From an uncultured Chloroflexota bacterium (GTDB lineage: Bacteria > Chloroflexota > Chloroflexia > Thermomicrobiales > UBA6265), in NCBI GenBank assembly GCA_937901745.1, contig CALGSZ010000155.1:1-64000 (forward strand): a stretch of DNA of 64,000 nt. Reading direction: 5' to 3'. How positions within the stretch are numbered: the stretch's first letter is position 1; each line of letters starts with the position of its first letter. This document shows, one piece after another, positions 17,147 through 26,107 of the stretch. Under the pieces are notes generated by a model. That model saw only the letters and a list, made by a program, of their open reading frames with translations, was not told the DNA's origin and did not search any database. The translations under genes were made by a program, and so were the position numbers.

Positions 17147-18022
17147 TCAATATTTCACCGCGCCGAGCGTCAGGCCGCGAATGATGTAGCGACCGGTCAG
17201 GAGGGCGACGATCAGGGGCGGCACCATCACTACCAGCCCTTGCGCGGCAATGTCCCAATACCGAGGACCGGTCAACGCCACGTTGCCGGCGATTTGCACC
17301 GGCAGCGTCTTTGCCTCTTCGAACGTCAGCGTCAGCGCGAAGAGGAACTCGTTCCAGGCGAAGACAAACGCGAAGAGAAACGCGACAACCAACCCCGGCA
17401 GCGCCAGCGGCAGCGCAATCCGGAAGAACGCGCCGTACCGCGTGCTGCCGTCAACCATGGATGCCTCTTCCAGCTCGACCGGCAAGTCGCGGAAGTAGTC
17501 GCGGAGCAGCCAGACGATCAGCGGCAAGTTCATCCCGGTGTAGACGAGGATGAGCGCAAGCTGGGTATCGAGGATGTCCAGGAAGTTGAAAAGGATGAAG
17601 TACGGCACGACGAGCGCGATCGGCGGGAACATCCGCTGCGAGATGAGCCAGAACGCGATATCCCGGTTCTTCCATCGCTGATATTGGAAGCGGCTGAGCG
17701 CATAGGCCGCCGACGTGCCGAGCAGGACGGCGAGCAACCCGGAGCAGAGCGCGGCGATCAAGCTATTCATCGCCAGCTTGCGCAGATTGCCCATTCCGGA
17801 TACGCCATAACCTTCGGTCTCGACGAAGATGCGGCGCATCGGCTCGAGCGTCGGATCGAAATCGATCCACGGGAGGAAGGTCGGCGTGGCGCCAGTCACT
17901 GCCGATTGCGTCTTGAACGCCGTGACCACTGTCCACCAGAGCGGGAAAAGAGTGAACACCGCCCAGAGGATCAAGACGCCAGCGTAGACCACCCGCAGCG
18001 GCCGGCTTTTCGCTAGCTCCAT
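17147..18022 (-). CDS. carbohydrate ABC transporter permease, MalG type
   Basis: Inner-membrane permease of a CUT1 sugar importer. The 291-residue protein has six predicted helices. The EAA loop that contacts the ATPase is ELEEASMVDGSTRYGAFFRIALPLALPG, split here as EEASMVDG and FFRIALPLALPG. It ends in QGLVVMVPPLIVALLTGRYI and GLTLGAVKY, the usual MalG tail. The ATG follows GAGGTGG. It is 9 nt downstream of its MalF-type partner and belongs with the binding protein at 19.0-20.6 kb. No ATPase gene is present. Confidence 0.92.
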   Translation of the reverse strand: MELAKSRPLRVVYAGVLILWAVFTLFPLWWTVVTAFKTQSAVTGATPTFLPWIDFDPTLEPMRRIFVETEGYGVSGMGNLRKLAMNSLIAALCSGLLAVLLGTSAAYALSRFQYQRWKNRDIAFWLISQRMFPPIALVVPYFILFNFLDILDTQLALILVYTGMNLPLIVWLLRDYFRDLPVELEEASMVDGSTRYGAFFRIALPLALPGLVVAFLFAFVFAWNEFLFALTLTFEEAKTLPVQIAGNVALTGPRYWDIAAQGLVVMVPPLIVALLTGRYIIRGLTLGAVKY

Positions 18023-18031
18023 GGCGCCACC

Positions 18032-18955
18032 TCAGGCCTCCTGCTCGATGCGCCGGAAGACGCGCAGGAAGATGAAGAAGATGATCGACATGAGGATGAC
18101 CATCGCCCAGGCAACGGAGGCGGTGAACCCCATGTTGAACGGCCGGAAACCGACGACATAGCCGTAGTACCCGAGGAACTCCGTCGCCGTCCCCGGCCCG
18201 CCGCCTGTCAGGACGTAGACGAGGTCGAAGATCTTGAACGCATCGATCGCGCGCAGGGCGACGAGCGCGACGATGTACGGCTGGAGAAGCGGCAGCGTAA
18301 TGTCCCGCAGCAGCGAGCCGGCCGAGGCGCCATCGACGACCGCCGCCTCGTACAACTCCGCCGGCAGCGACTCCAACGCCGCCAGCACGCCGAGCGCGAT
18401 GAACGGCGTCCACTGCCAAATGTCGGCAATCATCACCGCGATGACGGCCGACTTCTGTCCCGCGAGCCACCGCACCGGCTCGATTCCCACCAGCCCGAGG
18501 AAGTAGTTGATCGGCCCCCGATTGAAGTCGAAGAGCATCCGCCAGGTGTAAGAGACGGCGATTGGCGGAAGCAGCATCGGCATCGTGTACGCCAGCCGCA
18601 GCCAATTCCGCGATCGCACCGCCGATTGCAGCGACAGCGCCACCAGCGTGCCGAGCAACAGCTCCACCGCCGTGACGAGCGCGACGAACGTGATCGTTAG
18701 CGTCAGCGAGTTCCAGAACCGGTCCTGCTCGATCAACCGCCGGATGTTGTCGAGCCCAACCCAGCTGATGTCCTTCGTCCCCGCTTGCCATGAGCCGAAG
18801 ACAAGGTAAAGCGAGAACAACAGAGGAAAGATGCCGAGCAGGAGCAAGTAAGCTACGGTTGGGACGAGAAAGACGAACCTTGCGCTCCGCTCCAGTCGGT
18901 GGCCCTTCGCGACAGGCGCGACTCGGGCAGTTTGGACAGCGACTGGTCCGGCCAC
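18032..18955 (-). CDS. sugar ABC transporter permease, MalF type
   Basis: Second permease of the same CUT1 importer, 307 residues. The N-terminal helix FVFLVPTVAYLLLLGIFPLL is followed by a periplasmic loop with WVGLDNIRRL. The EAA loop reads ELYEAAVVDGASAGSLL then RDITLPLLQPY. KIFDLVYVLTGGGPGTATEF is the highly conserved MalF/UgpA signature. GTG start with CGGGAG upstream. It lies 75 nt from the binding-protein stop. Confidence 0.92.
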   Translation of the reverse strand: MAGPVAVQTARVAPVAKGHRLERSARFVFLVPTVAYLLLLGIFPLLFSLYLVFGSWQAGTKDISWVGLDNIRRLIEQDRFWNSLTLTITFVALVTAVELLLGTLVALSLQSAVRSRNWLRLAYTMPMLLPPIAVSYTWRMLFDFNRGPINYFLGLVGIEPVRWLAGQKSAVIAVMIADIWQWTPFIALGVLAALESLPAELYEAAVVDGASAGSLLRDITLPLLQPYIVALVALRAIDAFKIFDLVYVLTGGGPGTATEFLGYYGYVVGFRPFNMGFTASVAWAMVILMSIIFFIFLRVFRRIEQEA

Positions 18956-19030
18956 GGCGAGACTCCCGAAGTGCCGTTCGGCGTAGAGACAGCGATGCCC
19001 CAGAGCCCTGGTGGCCCCGGGGCATCGACG

Positions 19031-20611
19031 CTAGCTGATCCCGAGGTGTGCCTTGTACGCGGCGATTTGATTATCGCGGCCAAGCTCGTCCGTGATGGAG
19101 TTGAAGTCGGTCGCGCAGTCATCCATCGCCTGCTGCGGAGAAGCCTCCTCCGCGACCGCGCGCAGCAAGTGGAGCTCGAGCGCCTCCTGATAGCGCGCCG
19201 CGCCGGGAATGCGCGGATCGAAGACGGCATTCGGATGGTTCGTGACGTCGAGAATCGTTTGGACATAGGACCGGGCATCTTCCTCGGACCAGCCGACCTC
19301 GACCCACGCCTGGAGATTCTCCGAGTGGGAGGTGCGCCACGGCTGATAGCCGGAGTCCGGCGATGCCACATCAATGGCGCTGATCGGCGCGCTGGCGTGG
19401 AACTTGATCCATGCCCACGCCGCCTCCGGATTCTGCGACTGGGCCGTAATGTAGTACGACCAGCCGTTGAAGGCGTGCGTCGGCACGCGATGGATCTCAC
19501 CCTCGGGCATCGTCACCCAGGTGCCCGTCTGCCAGTCGAAGTACTCCGTCGCGCCGGGCACCATCGCGAACCCGATCTTGCCCTTGACGACCGAGTCCGG
19601 TCCAACAGACGCCGGCCCGATGTCGCCCCAGTCGAACGCCATCAGCGCGCGGCCACTGACGACCTCGGAGATGACATCGCCGCGGACGGTGTCGAGCCCC
19701 GGCTTGTGAGCCGTCTTGATTGCCTCGACATACTCGGTGATGCCGCGGACGAAGCCCTCGGTGTTGACGAGCGGGTTCATATCCGGATCGAAGAGGAAGA
19801 TTCCCTGCGCCGGCGCCTTGTCAGCCGGGACGACGGCGTACTGCGCCGCCCAGGGATAGCAGTACCAGAAGGACTGCGCGCCGCGCGTCACGGACGTAAC
19901 GAAGCCGTACTTGTCAGCGGAGACGCTCGAATCCCAGTCCTTGCCGGTGAAAAACTGAGCGACCTTGACGAACTCGGTCAGCGTCTGCGGCGGGTTCGGC
20001 AGATCCTCGCCCGTCTCGTTCCGGTAGGCCTCCTGCCACTGCGGATCGCTCAGCACGTCTTTCCGATAGAACATGCTGTGGTTGTCGTTATCGACAATGA
20101 AGGCGTAGGTTTTGCCACCCCAGCTGTCCTTCGCCTTGATGCCGTCCGGGATATCGTCCCAGGCGAGGATGGCATCTTCCAAATCTTGCTGAATGAAATC
20201 ATCGAAGGGGATGACGTAATTCAGGTTGACGAAGTCAGCGACCCACGTGTTGGAGACCAGCAGAATATCGAAGTCGCCGCTGCCTGTCACCGCAACCTGC
20301 TGCGCCTTCGGGAAGAGCTCGGCGAATGGCGCTTCGATCACCTCGACCTTCGCGCCGGTCAATTGCTCGAACTGCGGCGCGTGGGCCTTGGCGGGTCCGC
20401 TGATGAACGGGCCGGTCTGGGTGAAGATACGGAGCGTCACGCCGTCGAACCGCGGCAGCTCGCCCGGCAGCGCCGGGCCCTCCTGCGCGGCGCCGGAGCG
20501 CAACCCCGCTCTGGTCGCTGTCGTAGCGACGACGGCGCCGATGCCCCCTTTGAGGACGGTGCGCCGGGTCAAGGTCAACGGTGGCCGAACCCATCGCTCA
20601 CGCCTGTCCAT
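19031..20611 (-). CDS. extracellular sugar-binding protein of ABC importer, Tat-type signal
   Basis: Family 1 solute-binding protein that captures sugar outside the membrane for the two permeases downstream. The start at 20611 is chosen because AAAGGAGG lies 9 nt before it; the frame extends 19 codons further without support. Residues 1-45 contain LTRRTVLKGGIGAVVATTA, a twin-arginine signal. Mature-domain features are VTLRIFTQTGPF, FDILLVSNTWVADFVNL, the hinge GGKTYAFIVDNDNHSMFYRK and AFDWGDIGPA. At 526 residues it is longer than typical maltose-binding proteins and similar in size to the binding protein at 28.2 kb, with which it shares the DFxxIxDxxGRDxQ/NxxxAYKAxLG-like C-terminus, suggesting a common subfamily. 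Confidence 0.9.
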   Translation of the reverse strand: MDRRERWVRPPLTLTRRTVLKGGIGAVVATTATRAGLRSGAAQEGPALPGELPRFDGVTLRIFTQTGPFISGPAKAHAPQFEQLTGAKVEVIEAPFAELFPKAQQVAVTGSGDFDILLVSNTWVADFVNLNYVIPFDDFIQQDLEDAILAWDDIPDGIKAKDSWGGKTYAFIVDNDNHSMFYRKDVLSDPQWQEAYRNETGEDLPNPPQTLTEFVKVAQFFTGKDWDSSVSADKYGFVTSVTRGAQSFWYCYPWAAQYAVVPADKAPAQGIFLFDPDMNPLVNTEGFVRGITEYVEAIKTAHKPGLDTVRGDVISEVVSGRALMAFDWGDIGPASVGPDSVVKGKIGFAMVPGATEYFDWQTGTWVTMPEGEIHRVPTHAFNGWSYYITAQSQNPEAAWAWIKFHASAPISAIDVASPDSGYQPWRTSHSENLQAWVEVGWSEEDARSYVQTILDVTNHPNAVFDPRIPGAARYQEALELHLLRAVAEEASPQQAMDDCATDFNSITDELGRDNQIAAYKAHLGIS

Positions 20612-20714
20612 CGTTCCCTGCCTCCTTTGGCAAGACCGAACGGCCCTCAGCGCCAAGCGGACCGCCATATCAGCCCTTGGGCGTGTCCTAGGTTGTTAGT
20701 GCTCTTCCGGGGCA

Positions 20715-20743
20715 AGCATGCCCCCGCCCCCTATGGTTGTCAA
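20715..20743 (-). promoter_or_regulatory. promoter of the binding-protein/ABC/MFS operon
   Basis: On the minus strand TTGACA (20743-20738, perfect) is separated by 17 nt from CATGCT (20720-20715). The -10 lies inside a small inverted repeat, GGGGCA-AGCA-TGCCCC (20709-20724), which could be an operator. The expected leader before the binding-protein ATG is about 97 nt. Confidence 0.6.
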
Positions 20744-20791
20744 GGGGCGGCCAGATACAGGCCAACGTTCGCGACTCTCGACTTCCGCCTA

Positions 20792-21625
20792 TCAGGTGCG
20801 CTTTCGCGCCGGAAGTCCCCGCTCCTCGCACCACGCGAGGTAATCCGCCTCAATCGCTTCTTCCCAAACCGGCACGTCGATCTGGCCCGATGTGTAGACA
20901 CCCTCGGCAAGACGCTGCTTCCCGAAGACATCGCGTTGACGAATGTCCTCGGAGTGCCGCACGACCTCCTCGGCGAGGTGTGGCGGAATGAACGTCACGC
21001 CGCTCGGCGTTCCCAGAACGACGTCGCCGGGGAGCACCGTCGCTCGCCCGATCCGAATCGGGATATTCACGCCGACCAGGGTGACTTCCGCGATCGCGCT
21101 GGGATCGACGCCACGACAGAAGACCGCGAAATCGGCGAGCTGCATCACCCGCTGAAAATCGCGGATGCCGCCGTCGATCACGATGCCCGTTCCCGTGCGG
21201 GCGCGGGCCGCCGTCGAGAGGTTGTCGCCAACGAAGGTGCCATCTCGGATCTTGCCGAAAAGGTCGACGACGAGGACATCCCCCCGGGTGAGCGAGTCGA
21301 TCACCCAGGTATTCTGGCCGCCGCTGCGTCCCTCCGACTCCCCGATGCGCTGGACGACCTCGTGCAGGTCCGGCCGGTGCGGCACCATCTGGCACGTGAC
21401 GACTCGCCCGACGAGGATCAGCTCCGGATGGAGATTCAGCCAGTTCCCCTCGAACTGATACTTGTAGCCGTGCGTCTTCTCCAACACGCCCCACGCTTCA
21501 TCGCTCGTGACGAGCTTCATCCGCTCGAGGATGTCGTCGGGCACGCACGGACGACCGTCCGGCAACCGCTCGCCGGTCCAGGTGGCGGTCAGTGCGGCGA
21601 CACGCTCGGGACTGTTGAAGATCAT
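20792..21625 (-). CDS. RraA-family protein, HMG/CHA-aldolase-like
   Basis: A member of the RraA / 4-hydroxy-4-methyl-2-oxoglutarate aldolase fold, 277 residues. The core is complete: GQNTWVIDSLTRGDVLVVDL, DNLSTAARARTGTGIVIDGG, RDFQRVMQLADFAVFCRG and PGDVVLGTPSGVTFIPP. The Asp in DGGIRD and the Arg that follows are in the positions used for metal and pyruvate binding in active aldolases, so it may be a lyase and not only an RNase E regulator-like scaffold. There is an N-terminal extension of about 60 residues. The ATG is preceded by GGGGAGGTGAC. It lies 15 nt after the SelA-like gene, so they act together. Confidence 0.85.
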   Translation of the reverse strand: MIFNSPERVAALTATWTGERLPDGRPCVPDDILERMKLVTSDEAWGVLEKTHGYKYQFEGNWLNLHPELILVGRVVTCQMVPHRPDLHEVVQRIGESEGRSGGQNTWVIDSLTRGDVLVVDLFGKIRDGTFVGDNLSTAARARTGTGIVIDGGIRDFQRVMQLADFAVFCRGVDPSAIAEVTLVGVNIPIRIGRATVLPGDVVLGTPSGVTFIPPHLAEEVVRHSEDIRQRDVFGKQRLAEGVYTSGQIDVPVWEEAIEADYLAWCEERGLPARKRT

Positions 21626-21640
21626 GTCACCTCCCCTGTG

Positions 21641-22828
21641 CTACCTGCCCCCTGCCGGTCGGGCCGCGACCGGCGCGCCAGATCTCCCTCCCTCGGTCGG
21701 AGCTGTCGCAAGCAGTTCCCGCAGCACGTTCAGGACGATCTCTTCTTCCCCTGGCTCAAGCGTTTGCGGGTTGAGGGCGATCGCGGCCGGGTCGTTCAGC
21801 AACGTGCCGACCGCGATGCGCGGGTCCCGGTCCCACAGCGCGGCGACCAGCCCATCCCGAGTCCAGCCAGACTCCGGCAGAAGCCGCACGATGGCGCGCG
21901 AATACGGTTGCCCGGCCTCGCTTGGATACCCGCGCTCGACCTCCACGCCCGGGAAGCCGCTCAGCCCGGCGATCCAATTCGCCACCATGCGCTCGTAGCG
22001 GGCCAGCGTCTCCGGCTCATCCTGGGCCAGCGACCACTCGACGGCGGCGAGCAAGCCGACCATCTCCTCCTTGCCGACTTTCATCGGCCGGCCGATGCTG
22101 TGGTTCGGGTTGCCATTCACGCGGCACCCCTCGATGAGATCGCGCCGCCCCAGGACTAGGCCACTCGATTGCGGTCCACGCAACCCCTTGCCGCCGCTGA
22201 AGATCGAAAGGTCGGCGCCGAGATCGCGCGTGAAGCGCCAGAGATTGGAGATCGGCGGGATTTGCGCCGCGGCATCGACGATAACCGGTACGCCCCGCGC
22301 TTTCGCCTCCGGCACGATTACCTCCAATGGGAGCGCGCCAGCCGCGAAATGGGAGCCAGCGAACCAGAGGACGCAGGCCGTCCGCGGGGAGAACGCGGCC
22401 CGTAGCTCCTCTACGCTATCGCCGATTTCCACCAGCCGCGCGCCGGTCTGCCGCGCCGCGTAGTCGTAGCCATTACGCTGGCTGCGGTGGACTATTACCT
22501 CGGTGCGCTCGACCCCCTCCAAATACGGAAATGCCCCGATGAGCTTGGGGTCCGTGCCCGCGATGCAGGCCGCGACAGCGAGCGTGATCCCGGCGGCGGC
22601 GCCAGCGGAGACATACGCCGCCTCGTTCTTGGTCAGCTCCGCGATCCGCTCTCCGACCTTACGCTGCAATTCATCGAGGTCGATGAACGCGCCGGCGGCG
22701 TCGTTCATGGCCGCTAGCACCGGCGGTGGCATCAGCGAGCCGCCGAGGCGCGTAAAGGTCGCGGCGGCATTGATGACGCGCCGTACGCCAAGATCGTCAT
22801 AGACGCTCACGGTTCGATCGCTCCCCAT
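21641..22828 (-). CDS. SelA-like PLP-dependent enzyme (DgaE-type lyase?)
   Basis: Fold-type I aminotransferase-like PLP enzyme related to selenocysteine synthase, but much shorter (395 residues) and without selenium genes nearby. It begins VYDDLGVRRVINAAATFTRLGG, the usual opening of the SelA-like D-glucosaminate-6-phosphate ammonia-lyase group. The likely PLP lysine is in FSGGKGLRGPQSSG; VIVDAAAQIPPI holds the PLP-ring Asp. An ATG at 22876 is open upstream, but neither start has a clear ribosome site; 22828 fits family starts. The pairing with an RraA-like aldolase suggests breakdown of an amino-sugar acid or a related keto-acid-forming route. Confidence 0.82.
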   Translation of the reverse strand: MGSDRTVSVYDDLGVRRVINAAATFTRLGGSLMPPPVLAAMNDAAGAFIDLDELQRKVGERIAELTKNEAAYVSAGAAAGITLAVAACIAGTDPKLIGAFPYLEGVERTEVIVHRSQRNGYDYAARQTGARLVEIGDSVEELRAAFSPRTACVLWFAGSHFAAGALPLEVIVPEAKARGVPVIVDAAAQIPPISNLWRFTRDLGADLSIFSGGKGLRGPQSSGLVLGRRDLIEGCRVNGNPNHSIGRPMKVGKEEMVGLLAAVEWSLAQDEPETLARYERMVANWIAGLSGFPGVEVERGYPSEAGQPYSRAIVRLLPESGWTRDGLVAALWDRDPRIAVGTLLNDPAAIALNPQTLEPGEEEIVLNVLRELLATAPTEGGRSGAPVAARPAGGR

Positions 22829-22983
22829 TGTTTGCGCGGCGCCGGCTCGCGGTGCCAACGTCCGAGCCCACGCCATTCGAGGTGTCTATCGGTTTTGGCG
22901 CGGTATCGTATCAGTCATCCGCCACCGCGTCTTTGGCCCGCATGGGCCATGCCCGGATGGTGATGTCTGCGGTGTTTTCGGTG

Positions 22984-25449
22984 TCAGACGACGCCGTGGC
23001 GCAGCGCCCAGGCCGCGGCCGCTGTCCTGGAGTTGACGGCAAGCTTGTTGAGGATGTTCGTGACGTGGGTCATCGCCGTGCGGTGGCTGATGAAGAGCGC
23101 CTCGCCGATCTCTTTGTCCGAGTACCCCTCGACCAGCAGCCGCAGCACCTCGATCTCCCGCTTGGTCAGCCTCACCTCTGCGATGACAGGTGCGGGCTCG
23201 GGCGAGGACGGCGCTCCGGTAACCACCGCGTCCGTGACCGCCAACCCTTCGGCCACGGCGGCGGTGAAGTCCAGGTTCTGACCGGAAGCCCAGGCGGCAT
23301 CGAACTCGGACGCGGTGAGATCCCGGCGCAGAACGGCGAGCAACCGGTCCTGCCGCTCTTGCTCCGATGGCGGGAGCGAGATACCGATCGCGTCACGCAA
23401 TGCCGTGGCCGCCCCGAGCAGCGTGACCGCTCGCGCCTGAAGCCCACGCCGGCTCGCGAGCGCGGCGATACCGGCGAGCGTTTCGGCGACGCCGCTCCGG
23501 TCACCCTGATCGGCGCGCGCGGTCAGACTCTCGCGGAAGAGTTGCGCGGCGCGAGCCAGATCGCCGCTATCCGCGACCGCCTCCGCGAGATTGTGCTGTG
23601 TGAGCGCGGCGTAAAGCTGGTCGCCAAGCTCGGTCCAGACGCGGAGTGCGTCCTCGTAGGAAGCAATCGCGCGGGCAATATCGCCCCGGTTGTAAGCGAC
23701 CACGCCGAGGTTATTGAGCGCCAGCCCGACGCCGCGCTTATCGCCTAGCTCACGATGAATCGCGAGTGCTTCGGCGTACAGCTCCTCGGCGCGACCAACG
23801 TCGTGCCGGCGTCGCGCCACGCGCCCCAGATTGTTGAGGAGCGCGGCGATCCGCGGTCGGTCGCCGGCAGCGCGGAGATGCTCCAGCGCCGCTTCGTACA
23901 GCTCGGTCGCCCGGTCGTAATCCCCTCGGTCGTCGGCGATGACGCCGAGGTTGTTGAGCACGCTCGGCACGCCGGTCGGATCGCCCAATGCCTGATACTG
24001 CGTGAGCGCCTCCTCGTAGAGACCGACGGCGCGGTGGTAATCCCCCTGGCGGCGAGCGAACGTGGCCGCGATGACGAGCGCGCGGGCGCGAATCTCGGTC
24101 GGCGTGCCAGGCAGAGCGAGCGCGCGGTCGAGCCATGCTCTCGCCTCGGTGACATGCCCGCGCGCTTCCCAGAACCGGTGGAGCGCGCCGAGGATCGTGC
24201 AGGCCGCCGCGCCGTCCTCCTTCGCGATTGTCCAGCCGAGAGCGGCGCGGAGATTGCCGATCTCCGTCTCCAAACGGCTCAGCCAGCGGCCTTGATCCGC
24301 TCCCGCCAGCCCCTCCTGCGCATCCTCTGCCAGCCCAAGGAAGAGCTCGGCGTGCCGGTCCTTGAAGATGGTGGCCTCGCCGGCTTCTTCCAGCCGCTCC
24401 AGCGCGAATTCGCGAATCGTTTCGAGCATCACGAAGCGCGGCTCGCCATCGCTCGCGGTCTCCGCGCGCAGGAGACTCTTATCGGCCAGCGACGCCAGCG
24501 CATCGAAGACTGAGGGGATGGGCTCGTGATCGCCCTCCACTCCCCGGCCCGCGACCGCCTCCGCCACTTCCAGCGAGCAGCCGCCGGCGAAGACAGCCAG
24601 CCGGCGGAAGACGACACGCTCCTCCGGCGAGAGCAGGTCGTGACTCCATGCGACAGTCCCGCGCAGCGTTTGCTGCCGCTCGGGCAGATCTCGCGGCCCG
24701 CCGGTCAGCAAGGAGAGGCGGTCGGTCAAGCGAGGCAGCATCGCCGCCGGCGGCAAGAGCTTGACCCGCGCGGCCGCAAGCTCCAAGGCCAGCGGCAGCC
24801 CATCGAGCCGAGCGCAGATCTGAGCGATCGCGCCAGCGTTCTCCGGCGTCAACGTGAGGTCCGGCCGCACGGCTTGGGCGCGCTCCATGAAGAGCGCGAC
24901 GGCCGGATTGCTCGCCAATTCTTCGAGGGACGGCAGTCGTTCAGGGTTCGGCACCGGCAGCGGCGCGAGCGGGAACTCGCGCTCCCCTCGGATGCGCAAG
25001 GCAGAGCGGCTGGTCACCAGCATGATCAGGCCAGGGCAGGCCCGAAGCAGCTCCGCCAAGTCGGGCGCGGCGTCCGCCACTTGCTCGATGTTGTCTAGGA
25101 TGAGCAGGAACGGGGTATCGCCCAATCGCTCGCGGAGCGCCGCGATCAGCGATGCGGCCCCGGCCTCGTGCGCGCCGAGGTGGCGGCCAATCGCGGCCAG
25201 GACGAGTCCGGGATCGGTGACTGCCGCCAGGGAGACGAAGGCGATGCGGCCGGGGAACGCCTCCTGCAGCGCCTCGCCCGCCGCGAGCGCGAGCCGCGTC
25301 TTGCCGATCCCGCCCGGTCCGGTGATCGTGACGAGCCGGCATCCCTCGCGTCGGAGTAGCTCGGTGAGCGCGGCAAGCTCACGCTCCCGGCCAACGAGTC
25401 CGGTCAGTGGTTGCGGAAGTGGCTCCGTGACGAGGTTCGGCGCGGTCAT
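22984..25449 (-). CDS. NB-ARC-type ATPase / TPR / LuxR regulator
   Basis: A large transcription regulator of the LAL/AfsR-like kind, about 821 residues. N-terminal STAND ATPase: TGLVGRERELAALTELL, Walker A GPGGIGKTRLA (near 43), Walker B FLLILDNIEQV, then LVTSRSALRIRGEREF and GLPLALELAAARV. A middle region of TPR repeats spans about residues 440-690 (e.g. LNNLGVIADDRGDYDRATEL, LNNLGRVARRRHDVGRAEEL, LNNLGVVAYNRGDIARAIAS). The C-terminal LuxR helix-turn-helix is LTKREIEVLRLLVEGYSDKE. The start is chosen at MTAPNLVTEP; 28 further open codons upstream look non-coding. It is downstream of hsp20 on the same strand; targets and inducer are unknown. Confidence 0.9.
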   Translation of the reverse strand: MTAPNLVTEPLPQPLTGLVGRERELAALTELLRREGCRLVTITGPGGIGKTRLALAAGEALQEAFPGRIAFVSLAAVTDPGLVLAAIGRHLGAHEAGAASLIAALRERLGDTPFLLILDNIEQVADAAPDLAELLRACPGLIMLVTSRSALRIRGEREFPLAPLPVPNPERLPSLEELASNPAVALFMERAQAVRPDLTLTPENAGAIAQICARLDGLPLALELAAARVKLLPPAAMLPRLTDRLSLLTGGPRDLPERQQTLRGTVAWSHDLLSPEERVVFRRLAVFAGGCSLEVAEAVAGRGVEGDHEPIPSVFDALASLADKSLLRAETASDGEPRFVMLETIREFALERLEEAGEATIFKDRHAELFLGLAEDAQEGLAGADQGRWLSRLETEIGNLRAALGWTIAKEDGAAACTILGALHRFWEARGHVTEARAWLDRALALPGTPTEIRARALVIAATFARRQGDYHRAVGLYEEALTQYQALGDPTGVPSVLNNLGVIADDRGDYDRATELYEAALEHLRAAGDRPRIAALLNNLGRVARRRHDVGRAEELYAEALAIHRELGDKRGVGLALNNLGVVAYNRGDIARAIASYEDALRVWTELGDQLYAALTQHNLAEAVADSGDLARAAQLFRESLTARADQGDRSGVAETLAGIAALASRRGLQARAVTLLGAATALRDAIGISLPPSEQERQDRLLAVLRRDLTASEFDAAWASGQNLDFTAAVAEGLAVTDAVVTGAPSSPEPAPVIAEVRLTKREIEVLRLLVEGYSDKEIGEALFISHRTAMTHVTNILNKLAVNSRTAAAAWALRHGVV

Positions 25450-25591
25450 GGCGCTCGCTTTCTGGCGCTTTGGCAGACCACGCTCTCCAGTGGCCTCGCC
25501 ACGGATCATGTAACGTCGCCAGGCTCGCGTCAACGGGCTACGCCGCTGCCAAGACTAGGCCAGGCGACTTGTCTCCCCTCGCCGAGCGTGC

Positions 25592-26065
25592 CTATGACGT
25601 GGCGGTATCTCCCTCAGAGACGCCCCGCACGCGGATCGTCCGCGGCTTCGCCTCCTCGGCCTTCGGCAGCGTGATCGTCAACACACCGTCCTGGAAATCG
25701 GCCGAAGCCGCGTCGACATTGATCGGAGCCGGCAGCTTGAGCGTTCGCTCGAACGCTCCATAGCTCCGCTCGCGGATCAGCCAGCGGTGCCCGTCGCTCG
25801 ACTCGGTGGATGCCTCGTCCCGTCGCTCGCCGCTGATCCGGACAGTGTCGCCCAGCACGGAGATGGACACGTCCTCAGGCCGGACACCCGGCACCGACGC
25901 CTTGACGACAAAGGAGCTCGGCGTCTCCAGCACATCGACGGCCAGACCGAGCGTGCCTGGCGGTCCCCCCGACCGCGACCGGACGAAGCTCTCCTCGAGC
26001 AGATTGTTCATCGCTTCGCGCAGACTGATGATGTCGCCCCACGGGTCCCAGCGCGAGATACTCAT
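25592..26065 (-). CDS. Hsp20/alpha-crystallin small heat shock protein
   Basis: ATP-independent holdase chaperone of 157 residues. The N-terminus SISRWDPWGDIISLREAMNN is typical of class A bacterial Hsp20. The alpha-crystallin domain runs from LAVDVLETPSSFVVKASVPG to NVDAASADFQDGVLTITLPK, and a C-terminal tail has RTIRVRGV in place of a strict IxI/V motif. A perfect CIRCE element lies 43 nt upstream of the ATG, so HrcA should repress it. The gene is monocistronic or followed by the LuxR regulator (142-nt gap). Confidence 0.95.
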   Translation of the reverse strand: MSISRWDPWGDIISLREAMNNLLEESFVRSRSGGPPGTLGLAVDVLETPSSFVVKASVPGVRPEDVSISVLGDTVRISGERRDEASTESSDGHRWLIRERSYGAFERTLKLPAPINVDAASADFQDGVLTITLPKAEEAKPRTIRVRGVSEGDTATS

Positions 26066-26107
26066 TCACAGACCTCCACGTTCCTGCCGCCGAATGCTCG
26101 CCATCCA

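Noticed and set aside
15431..18016. An 861-codon plus-strand open frame
   Set aside because: Antisense to the MFS and permease genes; low-complexity Arg/Asp/Glu translation and no ribosome site.
18899..22159. A 1086-codon plus-strand open frame
   Set aside because: It runs antisense to the binding-protein, RraA-like and SelA-like genes, which have clear family motifs; its translation is Arg/Ala/Glu-rich without motifs. Long antisense frames are expected at this GC content.
21641..22828. Selenocysteine synthase (selA)
   Set aside because: Too short, lacks the SelA N-terminal domain, and no selB, selD or tRNA-Sec nearby; assigned as SelA-like lyase instead.
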